Source: Pseudonocardia abyssalis
Lineage (GTDB): Bacteria; Actinomycetota; Actinomycetes; Mycobacteriales; Pseudonocardiaceae
DNA length: 64,000 bases
Reading direction: 5' to 3'
Assembly (NCBI RefSeq): GCF_019263705.2
Contig: NZ_JADQDK010000001.1
Span: 1,426,001-1,490,000 of the forward strand
Of this stretch, positions 40,123 through 50,000 are shown piece after piece (position 1 is the stretch's first letter; each line of letters starts with the position of its first letter). Position numbers and translations under genes: made by a program. Under the pieces are notes generated by a model. It saw only the letters and a program-made list of their open reading frames with translations. It did no database searches and had not been told where the DNA came from.

Positions 40123-41253
40123 ATGAGAATCGGTGTGCCCCGCGAGGTCAAGAACCACGAGTACCGCGTCGCCCTGACCCCCGGCGGGGCGCACGAGCTC
40201 ACCCGGCACGGGCACCACGTGCTCGTCGAGCGGGGCGCCGGGCTCGGCAGCTCCCTCTCCGACGCCGACTTCGAGGCCGCGGGCGCGCGCATCGCCGCAG
40301 GAGCCGACGAGGTCTGGGCGGCGGCCGACCTGCTGCTCAAGGTCAAGGAGCCGATCGAGCAGGAGTACCACCGGCTGCGCAGCGGGCAGGTGCTGTTCAC
40401 CTACCTGCACCTCGCCGCGTCGCGGGAGTGCACGCAGGCGCTGCTCGACTCCGGCACCACGTCGATCGCGTACGAGACCGTCCGCACCGCCGACGGCGCG
40501 CTGCCGCTGCTCGCCCCGATGAGCGAGGTCGCGGGCCGCCTCGCCCCGCAGGCCGGCGCGGGTGCACTGATGCGCGCCGCGGGCGGCCGCGGCGTCCTGA
40601 TGGGCGGGGTCCCCGGGGTCCGCCCGGCGAACGTCGTCGTCCTCGGCGCCGGGGTGTCCGGGCAGAACGCCGTCGCGATCGCCGTCGGGATGGGCGCGGA
40701 GGTCACGGTGCTCGACCTCGACATCGCGAAGCTGCGCGACCTCGACGACCGCTTCGCCGGGCGCGTGCGCACGGTCGTGTCCAACGCCCACGAGATCGAG
40801 TACGCCTGCCTGGCCGCCGACCTGGTGATCGGCGCCGTCCTGGTCCCCGGCGCCCGCGCGCCGCGGCTGGTGAACAACGACCTGGTCCGCCGCATGAAGC
40901 CCGGCTCGGTGCTCGTCGACATCGCCATCGACCAGGGCGGCTGCTTCGAGGACTCCCACCCCACCACCCACACCGACCCGACCTACCGCGTGCACGACTC
41001 GGTCTTCTACTGCGTCGCGAACATGCCCGGCGCGGTGCCGCACACGTCGACCTACGCGCTGACCAACGCGACGCTGCCCTACGTCCTGCGCCTCGCCGAC
41101 CTGGGCTGGGCCGACGCCGTACGGGCCGACCCCGCGCTCGCGCAGGGTCTGTCCACCCACGAGGGCGCGCTGACCAACCTGCAGGTCGCGCACGACCTCG
41201 AGCTGCCGTTCTCCGACCCGGCGACGCTGGTCACAGCCGGACTCTCCGGCTGA
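40123..41253 (+). CDS. ald: Alanine dehydrogenase
   Basis: 376 aa, close to the usual 371. The N-terminal signature RIGVPREVKNHEYRVALTPG, catalytic Lys in LLLKVKEPI and His in YLHLAAS, the NAD-binding VVVLGAGVSGQNAVAIAVGM, and C-terminal PHTSTYALTNATLPYVL are all present. It reversibly deaminates L-alanine to pyruvate and ammonia with NAD+. ATG 40123 is used. The divergent Lrp gene is the probable regulator. Glycine dehydrogenase side activity is common in the family. Confidence 0.95.
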   Translation: MRIGVPREVKNHEYRVALTPGGAHELTRHGHHVLVERGAGLGSSLSDADFEAAGARIAAGADEVWAAADLLLKVKEPIEQEYHRLRSGQVLFTYLHLAASRECTQALLDSGTTSIAYETVRTADGALPLLAPMSEVAGRLAPQAGAGALMRAAGGRGVLMGGVPGVRPANVVVLGAGVSGQNAVAIAVGMGAEVTVLDLDIAKLRDLDDRFAGRVRTVVSNAHEIEYACLAADLVIGAVLVPGARAPRLVNNDLVRRMKPGSVLVDIAIDQGGCFEDSHPTTHTDPTYRVHDSVFYCVANMPGAVPHTSTYALTNATLPYVLRLADLGWADAVRADPALAQGLSTHEGALTNLQVAHDLELPFSDPATLVTAGLSG

Positions 41254-41286
41254 TCGGGGGCGGACGCGGGCGAATACAGTGCGCCC

Positions 41287-42348
41287 GTGTCCACCTCCGG
41301 GGCGACCTGGCTGGTCGTCGTCATCCTCTTCGTGCTGCTCCTCGGGACCCTGCTAGCTTTCGCCGTGCGCAACCGCCGTTCCGAATCCCCGGCCGAACCC
41401 TTCGCGGCCGATCCCGAGGACCGGCCCCTCGCCGCGGTCGTGGCCAACCCCACCAAGGTCGAGTCGGACACCCGTGAGCTCATCGCCGGGCTGTGCATCG
41501 AGCTGGGCTGGGCCGAGCCGCTGTGGATCGAGACCACCGTCGACGACCCGGGCACGGGGCAGGCGCGCAAGGCCGTCGAGCAGGGTGTCGACGTCGTCAT
41601 GGCCTGCGGGGGCGACGGCACCGTGCGGTCGGTCGCGGAGGCGCTGGCCGGCACCGGGGTGGCGATGGGTCTGCTCCCCGCCGGCACCGGCAACCTGCTC
41701 GCCCGAACGCTGGGCACGCCGCTGGAGATGGCCGCCGCCGCCCGGGTCGCGCTCACCGGTGACGACCGCGCGATCGACATCGGCCGTGTCCGCGTCGACG
41801 GCGAGTCCGACGAGCGGGTGTTCCTCGTGATGGCGGGGACGGGCTTCGACGCCGAGGTCATGGGCAACACCCCCGAGGCGCTCAAGGCGAAGGTCGGGCC
41901 GCTGGCCTACGTCGTGTCCGGGCTGCGGGCGATGCGCGGGCGGCGCACGAAGGTGACGATCCGGCTCGACGGCGGCGAGGACCTGCGTCGCCGCACCCGC
42001 ACCGTGCTCGTCGGCAACAGCGGCACGCTGCTCGGGGGGCTCGTGCTCATGCCCGAGGCCGAGGTCGACGACGGGGTGCTCGACATCGTCAACCTGGCCC
42101 CCAAGGGCATCCCCGGCTGGGTCGCCGTCGCCGCGCGCGTGATCAGCCGCAGGCGCCGTGGCCACGAGCGCGTGGAGCACTGGACGGCGAAGGAGGTCCT
42201 CATCACCGCGGAGGACCCGCAGGCGTCCCAGATCGACGGCGACCCGATCGGCGACGTCACCGAGATGTCGGTCCGCGTCGACGCCGGAGCACTCGTCGTC
42301 CGCGTCGCCGAGGGCAGCCCGGCCGCGGAGCTGCTGCCCGGGAAGTAG
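41287..42348 (+). CDS. Diacylglycerol/sphingosine-kinase-like lipid kinase (DagK_cat family)
   Basis: 353 aa. An N-terminal membrane anchor (TWLVVVILFVLLLGTLLAFA) is followed by the DAGK catalytic domain: AAVVANPTKVE, MACGGDGTVRSVAEAL (ATP-binding GGDGT), LLPAGTGNLLART, and GTGFDAEVM, with DGDPIGDVTEMSV near the end. It should phosphorylate a lipid hydroxyl at the inner face of the membrane; diacylglycerol or a glycolipid is likely. It follows ald by 33 bp but is probably a separate unit. Converges with dinB. Confidence 0.87.
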   Translation: MSTSGATWLVVVILFVLLLGTLLAFAVRNRRSESPAEPFAADPEDRPLAAVVANPTKVESDTRELIAGLCIELGWAEPLWIETTVDDPGTGQARKAVEQGVDVVMACGGDGTVRSVAEALAGTGVAMGLLPAGTGNLLARTLGTPLEMAAAARVALTGDDRAIDIGRVRVDGESDERVFLVMAGTGFDAEVMGNTPEALKAKVGPLAYVVSGLRAMRGRRTKVTIRLDGGEDLRRRTRTVLVGNSGTLLGGLVLMPEAEVDDGVLDIVNLAPKGIPGWVAVAARVISRRRRGHERVEHWTAKEVLITAEDPQASQIDGDPIGDVTEMSVRVDAGALVVRVAEGSPAAELLPGK

Positions 42349-42355
42349 GCCCGGC

Positions 42356-43372
42356 TCAGAACTCCGCCCGCACCCCGACGAGTCGCACGGCGCGGCGGGT
42401 CGGGAACCGGTCCAGCACCCCGGCCGCGGCCGCGGCCAGCACGTCGGCGTCCAGCGTCGGGGCGGGGAGCGTCGCGCTGCGCGTCCGCGTGGTGAACGGG
42501 ACGAACCGGACCGTGACGCCGACCCGGCGCGCCGGCCGCCCCGCCAGCTCGCCCGCGACCGTGCGGGCCAGTCCGGCGACTTCGGTGCGCACGTCGGCCC
42601 AGTCCTCGAGGTCGGCCTGGAACGTCGTCTCGCGCCCGTGCGAGCGCGGCACCCACGGCGTGCCGTCCACCCGTTCCCGGCCGATGCCCCGGCCCAGCTG
42701 CACGTGGTAGGGACCCCTCGCCGGGCCGAGGTCGGCGGCGAGCGCGGCCGGGTCGGCCGCGGCGAGGTCGGCGACGGTGTGCAGCCCCCGGTCGGCGAGC
42801 TTCCGCGCGGTCTTCACCCCGACGCCCCACAGCGCGCGGGTCGGCCGGTCTCCCATCACGGCGAACCAGTTCCCGCGGGTGAGCCGGAAGACCCCGGCGG
42901 GTTTCCCGAACCCGGTCGCGATCTTCGCCCTCAGCAGGTTGTCGCCGATCCCGACCGTACAGCGCAGGGACGTGGCCGCGTACACCTGCGCCTGCACGTG
43001 CGCGGCGAACGCCTCGGGGTCGTCGGTGTCGACGCCGAGGAACGCCTCGTCCCACCCCATCACCTCGACGACGACGCCCGGCAGGGCACGGAGCGCGTCC
43101 ATCACCCCGGCGGAGGCGACGTCGTAGGCGGGGTTGTCGGCGGGCAGGAACACCGCGTCCGGGCAGCGCTTCACGGCCGTGCGCAGCGGCATCCCCGAGC
43201 GGATCCCGTGCTCGCGCGCGGCGTAGGACGCCGTCGCGACCACGCCCCGCTCGGTGGGGTCACCGCGACCGCCCACCACGACCGGGAGCCCGACGAGGCC
43301 GGGCCGCCGCAGGACCTCGACCGCGGCGATGAACTGGTCGAGGTCGACGTGCAGCACCCACGGGGCCGCCAC
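42356..43372 (-). CDS. dinB: DNA polymerase IV-type Y-family polymerase (DinB)
   Basis: 338 aa. Palm-domain metal residues are in VLHVDLDQFIAAVEV and MGWDEAFLGV (Asp-Glu), the finger motif in SYAAREHGIRSGM, and HhH region in LWGVGVKTARKLADRG. The C-terminal little-finger domain ends VRLVGVRAEF without any beta-clamp motif such as QLSLF, as in DinB2 of mycobacteria. It copies damaged DNA with low fidelity. It abuts the SGNH gene stop directly. No LexA box is visible at its start. Confidence 0.9.
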   Translation of the reverse strand: MAAPWVLHVDLDQFIAAVEVLRRPGLVGLPVVVGGRGDPTERGVVATASYAAREHGIRSGMPLRTAVKRCPDAVFLPADNPAYDVASAGVMDALRALPGVVVEVMGWDEAFLGVDTDDPEAFAAHVQAQVYAATSLRCTVGIGDNLLRAKIATGFGKPAGVFRLTRGNWFAVMGDRPTRALWGVGVKTARKLADRGLHTVADLAAADPAALAADLGPARGPYHVQLGRGIGRERVDGTPWVPRSHGRETTFQADLEDWADVRTEVAGLARTVAGELAGRPARRVGVTVRFVPFTTRTRSATLPAPTLDADVLAAAAAGVLDRFPTRRAVRLVGVRAEF

Positions 43373-44815
43373 CTAGCCGCCCCGGGGGGCCGGTGGGTCG
43401 AGCAGCGGCGTCACCGCCGCCGCCATCCGCAGCGACCCGACCCCCGTCGGGTGGAAGGGGAACGGGTCGGCGAGACCCTGCAGGTCCGGGCCGAGCCCCG
43501 CGCGCACCGATCCGCACAGCGGGCGCAGTACCGGGCGGGCCACGTCGAAACCGTACGCCTGCGCACCCGCGGTGAGGATCTCGTTGACGGCCCGGTTGCG
43601 CTCGTCGAGCAGGGCGATCTTCTCGGCGTCGAGTCCGGGGAACTCCTCGGGCCCGCGGCTGTCCGGGCACGGGACGTCCGACGGGACCCCGTCCGGGGGG
43701 AACGCGTCGTAGGAGGTCATGACGATGATCTGCGGTCGGCCGGGTAGGTCGTTGAGGTCGATGAGCAGGTCCCCGTAGACGCGGTCGAACGCGGCGAGGC
43801 GGTAGTCGAACTCGCCCTGGGTGAGGTTGTCGGCGCAGTCCGGCACTCCGTAGCAGTAGAGCAGGAAGTCGATCCAGCCCACGTCGTTCGGTCCGACGGT
43901 GACCACCACCCAGTCGAGCCCCTGCAGCTGCCTGAGCAGCCCGACCTGCGGCGACAGCGTCCGCCCGCCCTCGTCCTGCGGGCCGCGCAGGCCGGCCGTC
44001 ACGGTCGCCGACGGGCAGGCGAGGTTGAGCACGCGGTCGCCGCGCAGCGCGGCGATCTGCTCGGCGAGCGAGTCGGTGCTCCGCCGGCACGCGACGTCGT
44101 CGGGTGATCCGTCGGGCAGCGGCGGGCCGCCGAGCCGGGCGGCCCGCGAGTCGCCGATCACGGCCCCGTCGAACCCGGCGATCGGCGGACCCACCGGCTC
44201 GGGGGGCAGGTGCCGGGCGCCGACCAGCTGCGACAGCGACGCCACCGAACCCAGCCCGCCCGCCGCCCCCGCGTAGGCCAGCGCCCCGGCCGTGCCCCAG
44301 GCCAGCACGGAGGCGACGACGGCGGCGGCGGTCATCCGCCCGGCCCCCCGTACGCAGTGCGACCAGATCTCCGGGAGCGTCCGCTGCCCGCCGGGCAGGC
44401 GGCTCTCCGCGCGCAGCACCAGCAGCGTGCGCAGCCCCGCCGCACCGGCGGACGCGGCGAGCGTGAACGCGACCAGCAGGACCGCGCCCCACAGGTACCA
44501 GGCGAGGAACCCGCCGGTGACGGCGTCGACGGCCTCGCGCCGCAGCCGCGGTCCCGCCTCCGGGTCGAGCGCGGCCTGCGCGGCGGCGTTGCGCTGCACC
44601 GGGCCCAGCGTGAGCTGCGGCCGCAGCGGCCCCCACACGCGCAGGCGCTCGACGTCGAACGCGGTGTTGCCGACCTGCACCACCTGCGCGGGACCGGCGA
44701 CGCTGAGGTCGGGCGACCGCGCTCCGACGGTGATCTGCTGCCCGAACGCGACCAGGTCCTGGCCGGGCGTCAGCGCGACGGTGGCGGGCACGCCGACGGC
44801 CAGGCAGAACAGCAC
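43373..44815 (-). CDS. Membrane-anchored SGNH/GDSL-like hydrolase
   Basis: 480 aa from GTG 44815. Two to three membrane segments (LFCLAVGVPATVAL at the start, WYLWGAVLLVAFTLAASAG, MTAAAVVASVLAWGTAGAL) flank an external loop; the C-terminal part is an SGNH hydrolase: GAVIGDSRAARLGG (block I GDS), VVVTVGPNDVGW (block III GxND) and DPFPFHPTGVGSLRMA (Asp..His). Block II is in RVLNLACPSATV. The true start may be the CTG at 44860, preceded by AGGAGGAGAG, which adds an Arg-rich stretch before helix 1. Likely an envelope ester hydrolase or O-acetyl esterase. Confidence 0.82.
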   Translation of the reverse strand: MLFCLAVGVPATVALTPGQDLVAFGQQITVGARSPDLSVAGPAQVVQVGNTAFDVERLRVWGPLRPQLTLGPVQRNAAAQAALDPEAGPRLRREAVDAVTGGFLAWYLWGAVLLVAFTLAASAGAAGLRTLLVLRAESRLPGGQRTLPEIWSHCVRGAGRMTAAAVVASVLAWGTAGALAYAGAAGGLGSVASLSQLVGARHLPPEPVGPPIAGFDGAVIGDSRAARLGGPPLPDGSPDDVACRRSTDSLAEQIAALRGDRVLNLACPSATVTAGLRGPQDEGGRTLSPQVGLLRQLQGLDWVVVTVGPNDVGWIDFLLYCYGVPDCADNLTQGEFDYRLAAFDRVYGDLLIDLNDLPGRPQIIVMTSYDAFPPDGVPSDVPCPDSRGPEEFPGLDAEKIALLDERNRAVNEILTAGAQAYGFDVARPVLRPLCGSVRAGLGPDLQGLADPFPFHPTGVGSLRMAAAVTPLLDPPAPRGG

Positions 44816-44955
44816 CAGCGCGACGGCGGGACCGGACCGGATCCGCGGGGACGTGGACAGCTCTCCTCCTCGGGTCGGCGGCCGTCGTGGCTCCAGGGTG
44901 CCCCCTGTACCGCGCGGGGCCGACCGATCCGGGCGGTGAGCCCCGCCACGCCCGC

Positions 44956-46989
44956 CTATGGGAGTGCCCGGACCGCCAGCAGCGCGATGTCGTCGTCGCG
45001 CGGGTCGGAGGAGAACCGTTCGACGGCGGCCCGCGCGGCCTCCACCAGCTGCGCGGCGGGCTGCCCGGCCGCGGCGGCCGCGGCGGCGAGGAGGCGGTCG
45101 GAGCCGAACTGCTCGCGTCCGCGGCGCCGCTCGGTGACCCCGTCGGTGTAGACGAGCAGCGTGTCGCCGGGTGCGAGGCGGTGCCGGGTGGCGGTGAGCT
45201 GCACCTGCGGCACCAGCCCGACGGCGGTGCCGAACTCCCCGATCAGCTCCGCGGTCCCGCCGCGGTGCACCAGCACCGGCTGCAGGTGCCCGGCCAGCAC
45301 GAGGTCGACGTCGAAGCCCGGGGCCTCGCCGGGGCCCGGCCGGCTGACCTGCGCCGCGGCGAGCGTGCAGAACTGCAGCGGATCGTCGGCGTCCATCATC
45401 ACGTCGTTGAGCAGCTCGACGGCGCGCGAGAGCGTCCGCCCGTCGCGGACGAGCACCCGCAGGACGTCGCGGACCAGCCCGGTGCGCGCCGCGGCCCGCG
45501 CGCCCTTGCCGCAGACGTCGCCGATGGAGACCAGCCAGTGGGCGGGGTCGATGGTGAGGACGTCGTAGAAGTCGCCGCCGACGTCGGTGCCTGCGGTGGC
45601 CGGGAGGTACTGCGCGGCGAAGTCCAGACCGGGTGCGACGGGCAGCGCGCGGGGGAGCAGCGCCTGCTGCAGCGCCTGGGAGACGTCGACGTGCGCCGCG
45701 GTGCTCTGCGCGTTGTGGATCGCGAGCCCGGCGCGGCGGGCGATGTCACCGATCAGGACGACGTCCTCGGGGGAGTGCGGACGCCCGTCGGGCCGGCCGA
45801 CGACGAGGGTGCCGAGCGTGCGGCCCCGGGCCCGCAGCGCCACGGCGACGCCGTCGGTCGGCATCGCGAACCGCATCGTCGACCCGTCGTCGCGCAGCAG
45901 GGCGGTGAGCCGGTCGCTCAGCTCCCCGCCGAGGCCGGGACGCCCGCCCGGGTCCAGGACGGCCCGCAGCTCGGGCAGCTCGTCCTCGTCGGCGTGGGTG
46001 AGGGCGGCGAGGCGCAGCCGGCCCAGGGGGTCGGCGAGGTGCACCGCGCACCACTGGCCCAGCCGCGGCACGACCACCTGCGGGACGACGGCGACGGCCA
46101 GCTCGACGTCGAGGGACTGGGAGAGCAGCTCGCTGGTCTCGGCGAGGTAGGTCATCCAGGCGCGCCTGCGCTGGTCGACCCCGCGCAGCCACGCCGACTC
46201 CACGGCCATCGCGACGCGGTGCGCCACCAGCTCGGCCAGCTCGCGGCCCGGCGCGTCCGAGCCCCCGCCGGTGACGCGCAGCAGCCCGCGCAGCGGTGCG
46301 GTCGTCGGGAGCACGACCTCGAGCCCGCCCTCGGGGCCGGGGACGCCGGAGCGGGCGAGCTCGCTGAGCCCGGTGCCGTCCCCGTCGTCGACCTCCACGA
46401 CGACGGATCGCGCGTCGAGCACCTCGCGCAGCCGCCGCGCCAGCTCGGCGACCAACTCCGCGGGTTCGAGCCGGTCGGCCAACCCGGTCGGGACGTGCAG
46501 CAGCCAGCGGGTGCGTTCGGGATCGGACCCGACCGGGACCGGGCCGGACCCGCCCGTCTCGGCGGGCCGTGCGGGCGCGGTCCGCGCCGGGGTGCGCAGG
46601 ACGCTGAACCAGGTCCGGTGGGTGCCGTCGGCCTCGTGCCGGGTGCCCCACACCGAGGCGAGCCGCTGCAGCATCGTGAGCCCACGACCGTGCGTCGACG
46701 CGCGGCCGTACAGCCGCCGCGGGCGGGCGAGGTGCACCTCCAGCGGGCCGGCCCCGCGGTCGCTCACCGTGACCGTCACCTCGGCTTCGGTGACCCGCAG
46801 CTCCACCTCGTACTCGGTGCCGGCGTGCAGGACCGAGTTCTCGCACAGCTCGCTGGCCAGGAGCACCGTGGTGTCGACGACGGCCTCGAACTCGGGGGCG
46901 CCGAGCGCGTCGAGGAGCATCCGGCGTGCCTGACCGGGGGAACGCGGGTCGGGCGGCAGACGGATCCGCCGCTCGGTCGGTCCGGGCAT
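44956..46989 (-). CDS. HATPase-GAF-SpoIIE (PP2C) phosphatase
   Basis: 677 aa from ATG 46989. Residues 20-135 are an anti-sigma-like ATPase (VLLASELCENSVLHAG, then SDRGAGPLEV, THGRGLTML); residues 160-430 hold two GAF-type sensor regions; residues 440-677 are a SpoIIE phosphatase with metal Asp in VGGDFYDVL, GDVCGKGARAAARTG and DPRDDDIALLAV. It is divergent from the poly-HAMP kinase gene. It may both phosphorylate and dephosphorylate STAS-domain proteins in a partner switch controlling a sigma factor. No STAS partner gene adjoins, but a STAS domain is in the protein at 55.4-59.7 kb. Confidence 0.88.
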   Translation of the reverse strand: MPGPTERRIRLPPDPRSPGQARRMLLDALGAPEFEAVVDTTVLLASELCENSVLHAGTEYEVELRVTEAEVTVTVSDRGAGPLEVHLARPRRLYGRASTHGRGLTMLQRLASVWGTRHEADGTHRTWFSVLRTPARTAPARPAETGGSGPVPVGSDPERTRWLLHVPTGLADRLEPAELVAELARRLREVLDARSVVVEVDDGDGTGLSELARSGVPGPEGGLEVVLPTTAPLRGLLRVTGGGSDAPGRELAELVAHRVAMAVESAWLRGVDQRRRAWMTYLAETSELLSQSLDVELAVAVVPQVVVPRLGQWCAVHLADPLGRLRLAALTHADEDELPELRAVLDPGGRPGLGGELSDRLTALLRDDGSTMRFAMPTDGVAVALRARGRTLGTLVVGRPDGRPHSPEDVVLIGDIARRAGLAIHNAQSTAAHVDVSQALQQALLPRALPVAPGLDFAAQYLPATAGTDVGGDFYDVLTIDPAHWLVSIGDVCGKGARAAARTGLVRDVLRVLVRDGRTLSRAVELLNDVMMDADDPLQFCTLAAAQVSRPGPGEAPGFDVDLVLAGHLQPVLVHRGGTAELIGEFGTAVGLVPQVQLTATRHRLAPGDTLLVYTDGVTERRRGREQFGSDRLLAAAAAAAGQPAAQLVEAARAAVERFSSDPRDDDIALLAVRALP

Positions 46990-47088
46990 CCGTGCAGTGT
47001 GCCCGGCGGGCCGAGACGGTGCTCCGTGGGGCGGATGGGTCTGCACTAGGGTCGTCGTCACCGATGACGGCCGCGCAGGGAGGACGTC

Positions 47089-50000
47089 GTGACGGCGAAG
47101 AGGACCCGGGCTGATGCCCCGGGATCGACGGGGCCGGGGGACGGCGACGACCTCCTCCGGGAGCTGGCCGACGCACTGGGTCAGGTGCGGCGCGGCCGGT
47201 TCGACGTGCGGCTCCCGCGGCGCGAGGGGGCAGCGGGCGAGGTCGTCGACCAGTTCAACGAGATGGTCGGGATGCAGGAGCGGCGCAACCGCGACCTGCT
47301 GCGGATCGGGCGGGTCGTCGGGCGCGAGGGCCGGATGTCCGACCGCCTCGACGAGGAGTCCTACGACGGCGGCTGGGCCACGGGCGCGCAGGCCGTCAAC
47401 TCCCTGATCGACGACCTGGCGCGGCCCACCGCGGAGATCGCGCGGGTCATCGAGGCCGTCGCCGAGGGCGACCTGTCCCAGCACATGGCCCTGGAGATCG
47501 AGGGCCGCCCGCTGCGCGGGGAGTACCTGCGGATCGGCCGCACGGTCAACACGATGGTCGACCAGCTCTCCAGCTTCGCCGTCGAGGTCACGCGCGTGGC
47601 GCGCGAGGTCGGCACCGACGGGCGCCTGGGCGGCCAGGCCGACGTGCGCGGGGTCGCGGGCACCTGGCGGGCGCTCACCGACTCGGTCAACACGATGGCG
47701 TCGAACCTCACCGACCAGGTGCGCTCGATCTCCACCACCGCCACCGCGATCGCCCAGGGCGACCTGTCGCGCAAGATCACGGTGACGGCTGCGGGTGAGG
47801 TCGCGGCACTCGCCGACACGATCAACTCGCTCACCGACACGCTCGCGCTGTTCGCCGACGAGGTCACGCGCATGGCGCGCGAGGTGGGCACCGAGGGGAA
47901 GCTCGGCGGGCAGGCCGAGGTCGCGGGCGTCGCGGGCACCTGGAAGAACCTCACCGACGCGGTCAACCTGATGGCCACGAACCTCACCGACCAGGTGCGC
48001 GGGATCGCGCAGGTCGCCACGGCGGTCGCGCAGGGGGACCTGTCGCAGAAGATCACGGTCGATGCGCGGGGGGAGATCCTGGAGCTCAAGTCGACGGTCA
48101 ACACGATGGTCGACCAGCTGCAGAGCTTCGCCGACGAGGTCACCCGGGTGGCCCGCGAGGTGGGCACGGAGGGCAAGCTCGGGGGGCAGGCGCAGGTCCG
48201 GGGCGTGTCGGGCACCTGGCGCGACCTGACGGAGAACGTCAACCAGCTGGCGTCGAACCTGACGGGTCAGGTGCGCAACATCGCGCAGGTCACCACGGCG
48301 GTGGCGCGGGGGGACCTGTCGCAGAAGATCACCGTCGACGCGCGGGGGGAGATCCTGGAGCTCAAGTCGACGGTCAACACGATGGTCGACCAGCTGCAGA
48401 GCTTCGCCGACGAGGTGACGCGCGTGGCCCGGGAGGTGGGCACCGAGGGGCGTCTGGGCGGTCAGGCGCAGGTGCGCGGCGTCGCGGGGACGTGGCGCGA
48501 CCTCACCGACAACGTCAACTACATGGCGTCGAACCTGACGGGTCAGGTGCGCAACATCGCGCAGGTCACCACGGCGGTGGCGCGGGGGGACCTGTCGCAG
48601 AAGATCACCGTCGACGCGCGGGGGGAGATCCTGGAGCTCAAGTCGACGGTCAACACGATGGTCGACCAGCTGCAGTCCTTCGCCGACGAGGTCACCCGGG
48701 TGGCCCGCGAGGTGGGCACGGAGGGCAAGCTCGGCGGCCAGGCGGAGGTGAAGGGCGTCGCGGGGACGTGGCGGGACCTCACCGAGAACGTCAACGAGCT
48801 GGCGTCCAACCTCACCCGCCAGGTCCGCAACATCGCGCAGGTCACCACGGCCGTCGCGCAGGGGGACCTGTCGCAGAAGATCACCGTCGACGCCCGGGGC
48901 GAGATCCTGGACCTCAAGACCACCGTCAACACGATGGTCGGGCAGCTGCAGTCCTTCGCCGACGAGGTCACGCGCGTGGCCCGGGAGGTGGGCATCGAGG
49001 GGAAGCTCGGCGGCCAGGCGGAGGTGAAGGGCGTCGCGGGGACGTGGCGCGACCTGACGGAGAACGTGAACGAGCTGGCGTCGAACCTGACGGGTCAGGT
49101 GCGCAACATCGCGCAGGTCACCACGGCGGTGGCGCGGGGGGACCTGTCGCAGAAGATCACCGTCGACGCGCGCGGGGAGATCCTGGAGCTCAAGTCGACG
49201 GTCAACACGATGGTCGACCAGCTGCAGTCCTTCGCCGACGAGGTCACCCGGGTGGCCCGCGAGGTCGGCACCGAGGGGAAGCTCGGGGGGCAGGCGCAGG
49301 TCCGGGGCGTGTCCGGCACCTGGCGCGACCTCACCGAGAACGTCAACCAGCTCGCCTCGACGCTCACCACGCAGCTGCGCGCGATCTCCGCGGTCTCCAC
49401 CGCGGTCGCCAGCGGCGACCTCACCCAGCAGATCCGGGTGGCCGCGCTCGGCGAGGTCGCCGAGCTCAAGGACACGATCAACATGATGATCGGGGCCCTG
49501 CGCGAGACCACCACGACCAACGCCGACCAGGGCTGGCTCGACTCCAACCTCGTGCGCATCGGCGGCCTGCTGCAGGGTCAGCGGGACCTGCGCGCGGTCT
49601 GTCAGATGATCATGAACGAGGTCGCGCCGCTGGTGGGGGCGCAGGTGGGGGCGTTCTTCCTGGCCACGCCGCGGAGCGAAGGTGCGGCGCGCGTCGACGC
49701 CGACCGGTCGGGCCCGGACGGACGGTGGGTGCTCACCGGTGGGTACGCGATGGCCGTCGACGACCCGCCGGTCGCGGTGCGCTCGGGCGACGGGCTGGTC
49801 GGGCAGGCGGCGGCGACGGGCGAGACCGTGCTGATGACCGACGTCCCCGACGACTACCTCCCGGTCCGCTCGGGCGTCGGGGTCGCGGCACCGCGCGCGG
49901 TGGTGGTGCTGCCGGTGCCGTTCGAGGGCGAGTCGCTCGGCGTCATCGAGTTCGGGTCGGTCACCCCGTTCTCCGCGCTGCACCTGGCGTTCCTGGAGCG

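Noticed and set aside
42356..43372. dinB as an SOS cassette member (imuB/dnaE2)
   Set aside because: No imuA', dnaE2 or LexA box nearby, and the catalytic residues are those of an active Pol IV rather than ImuB.
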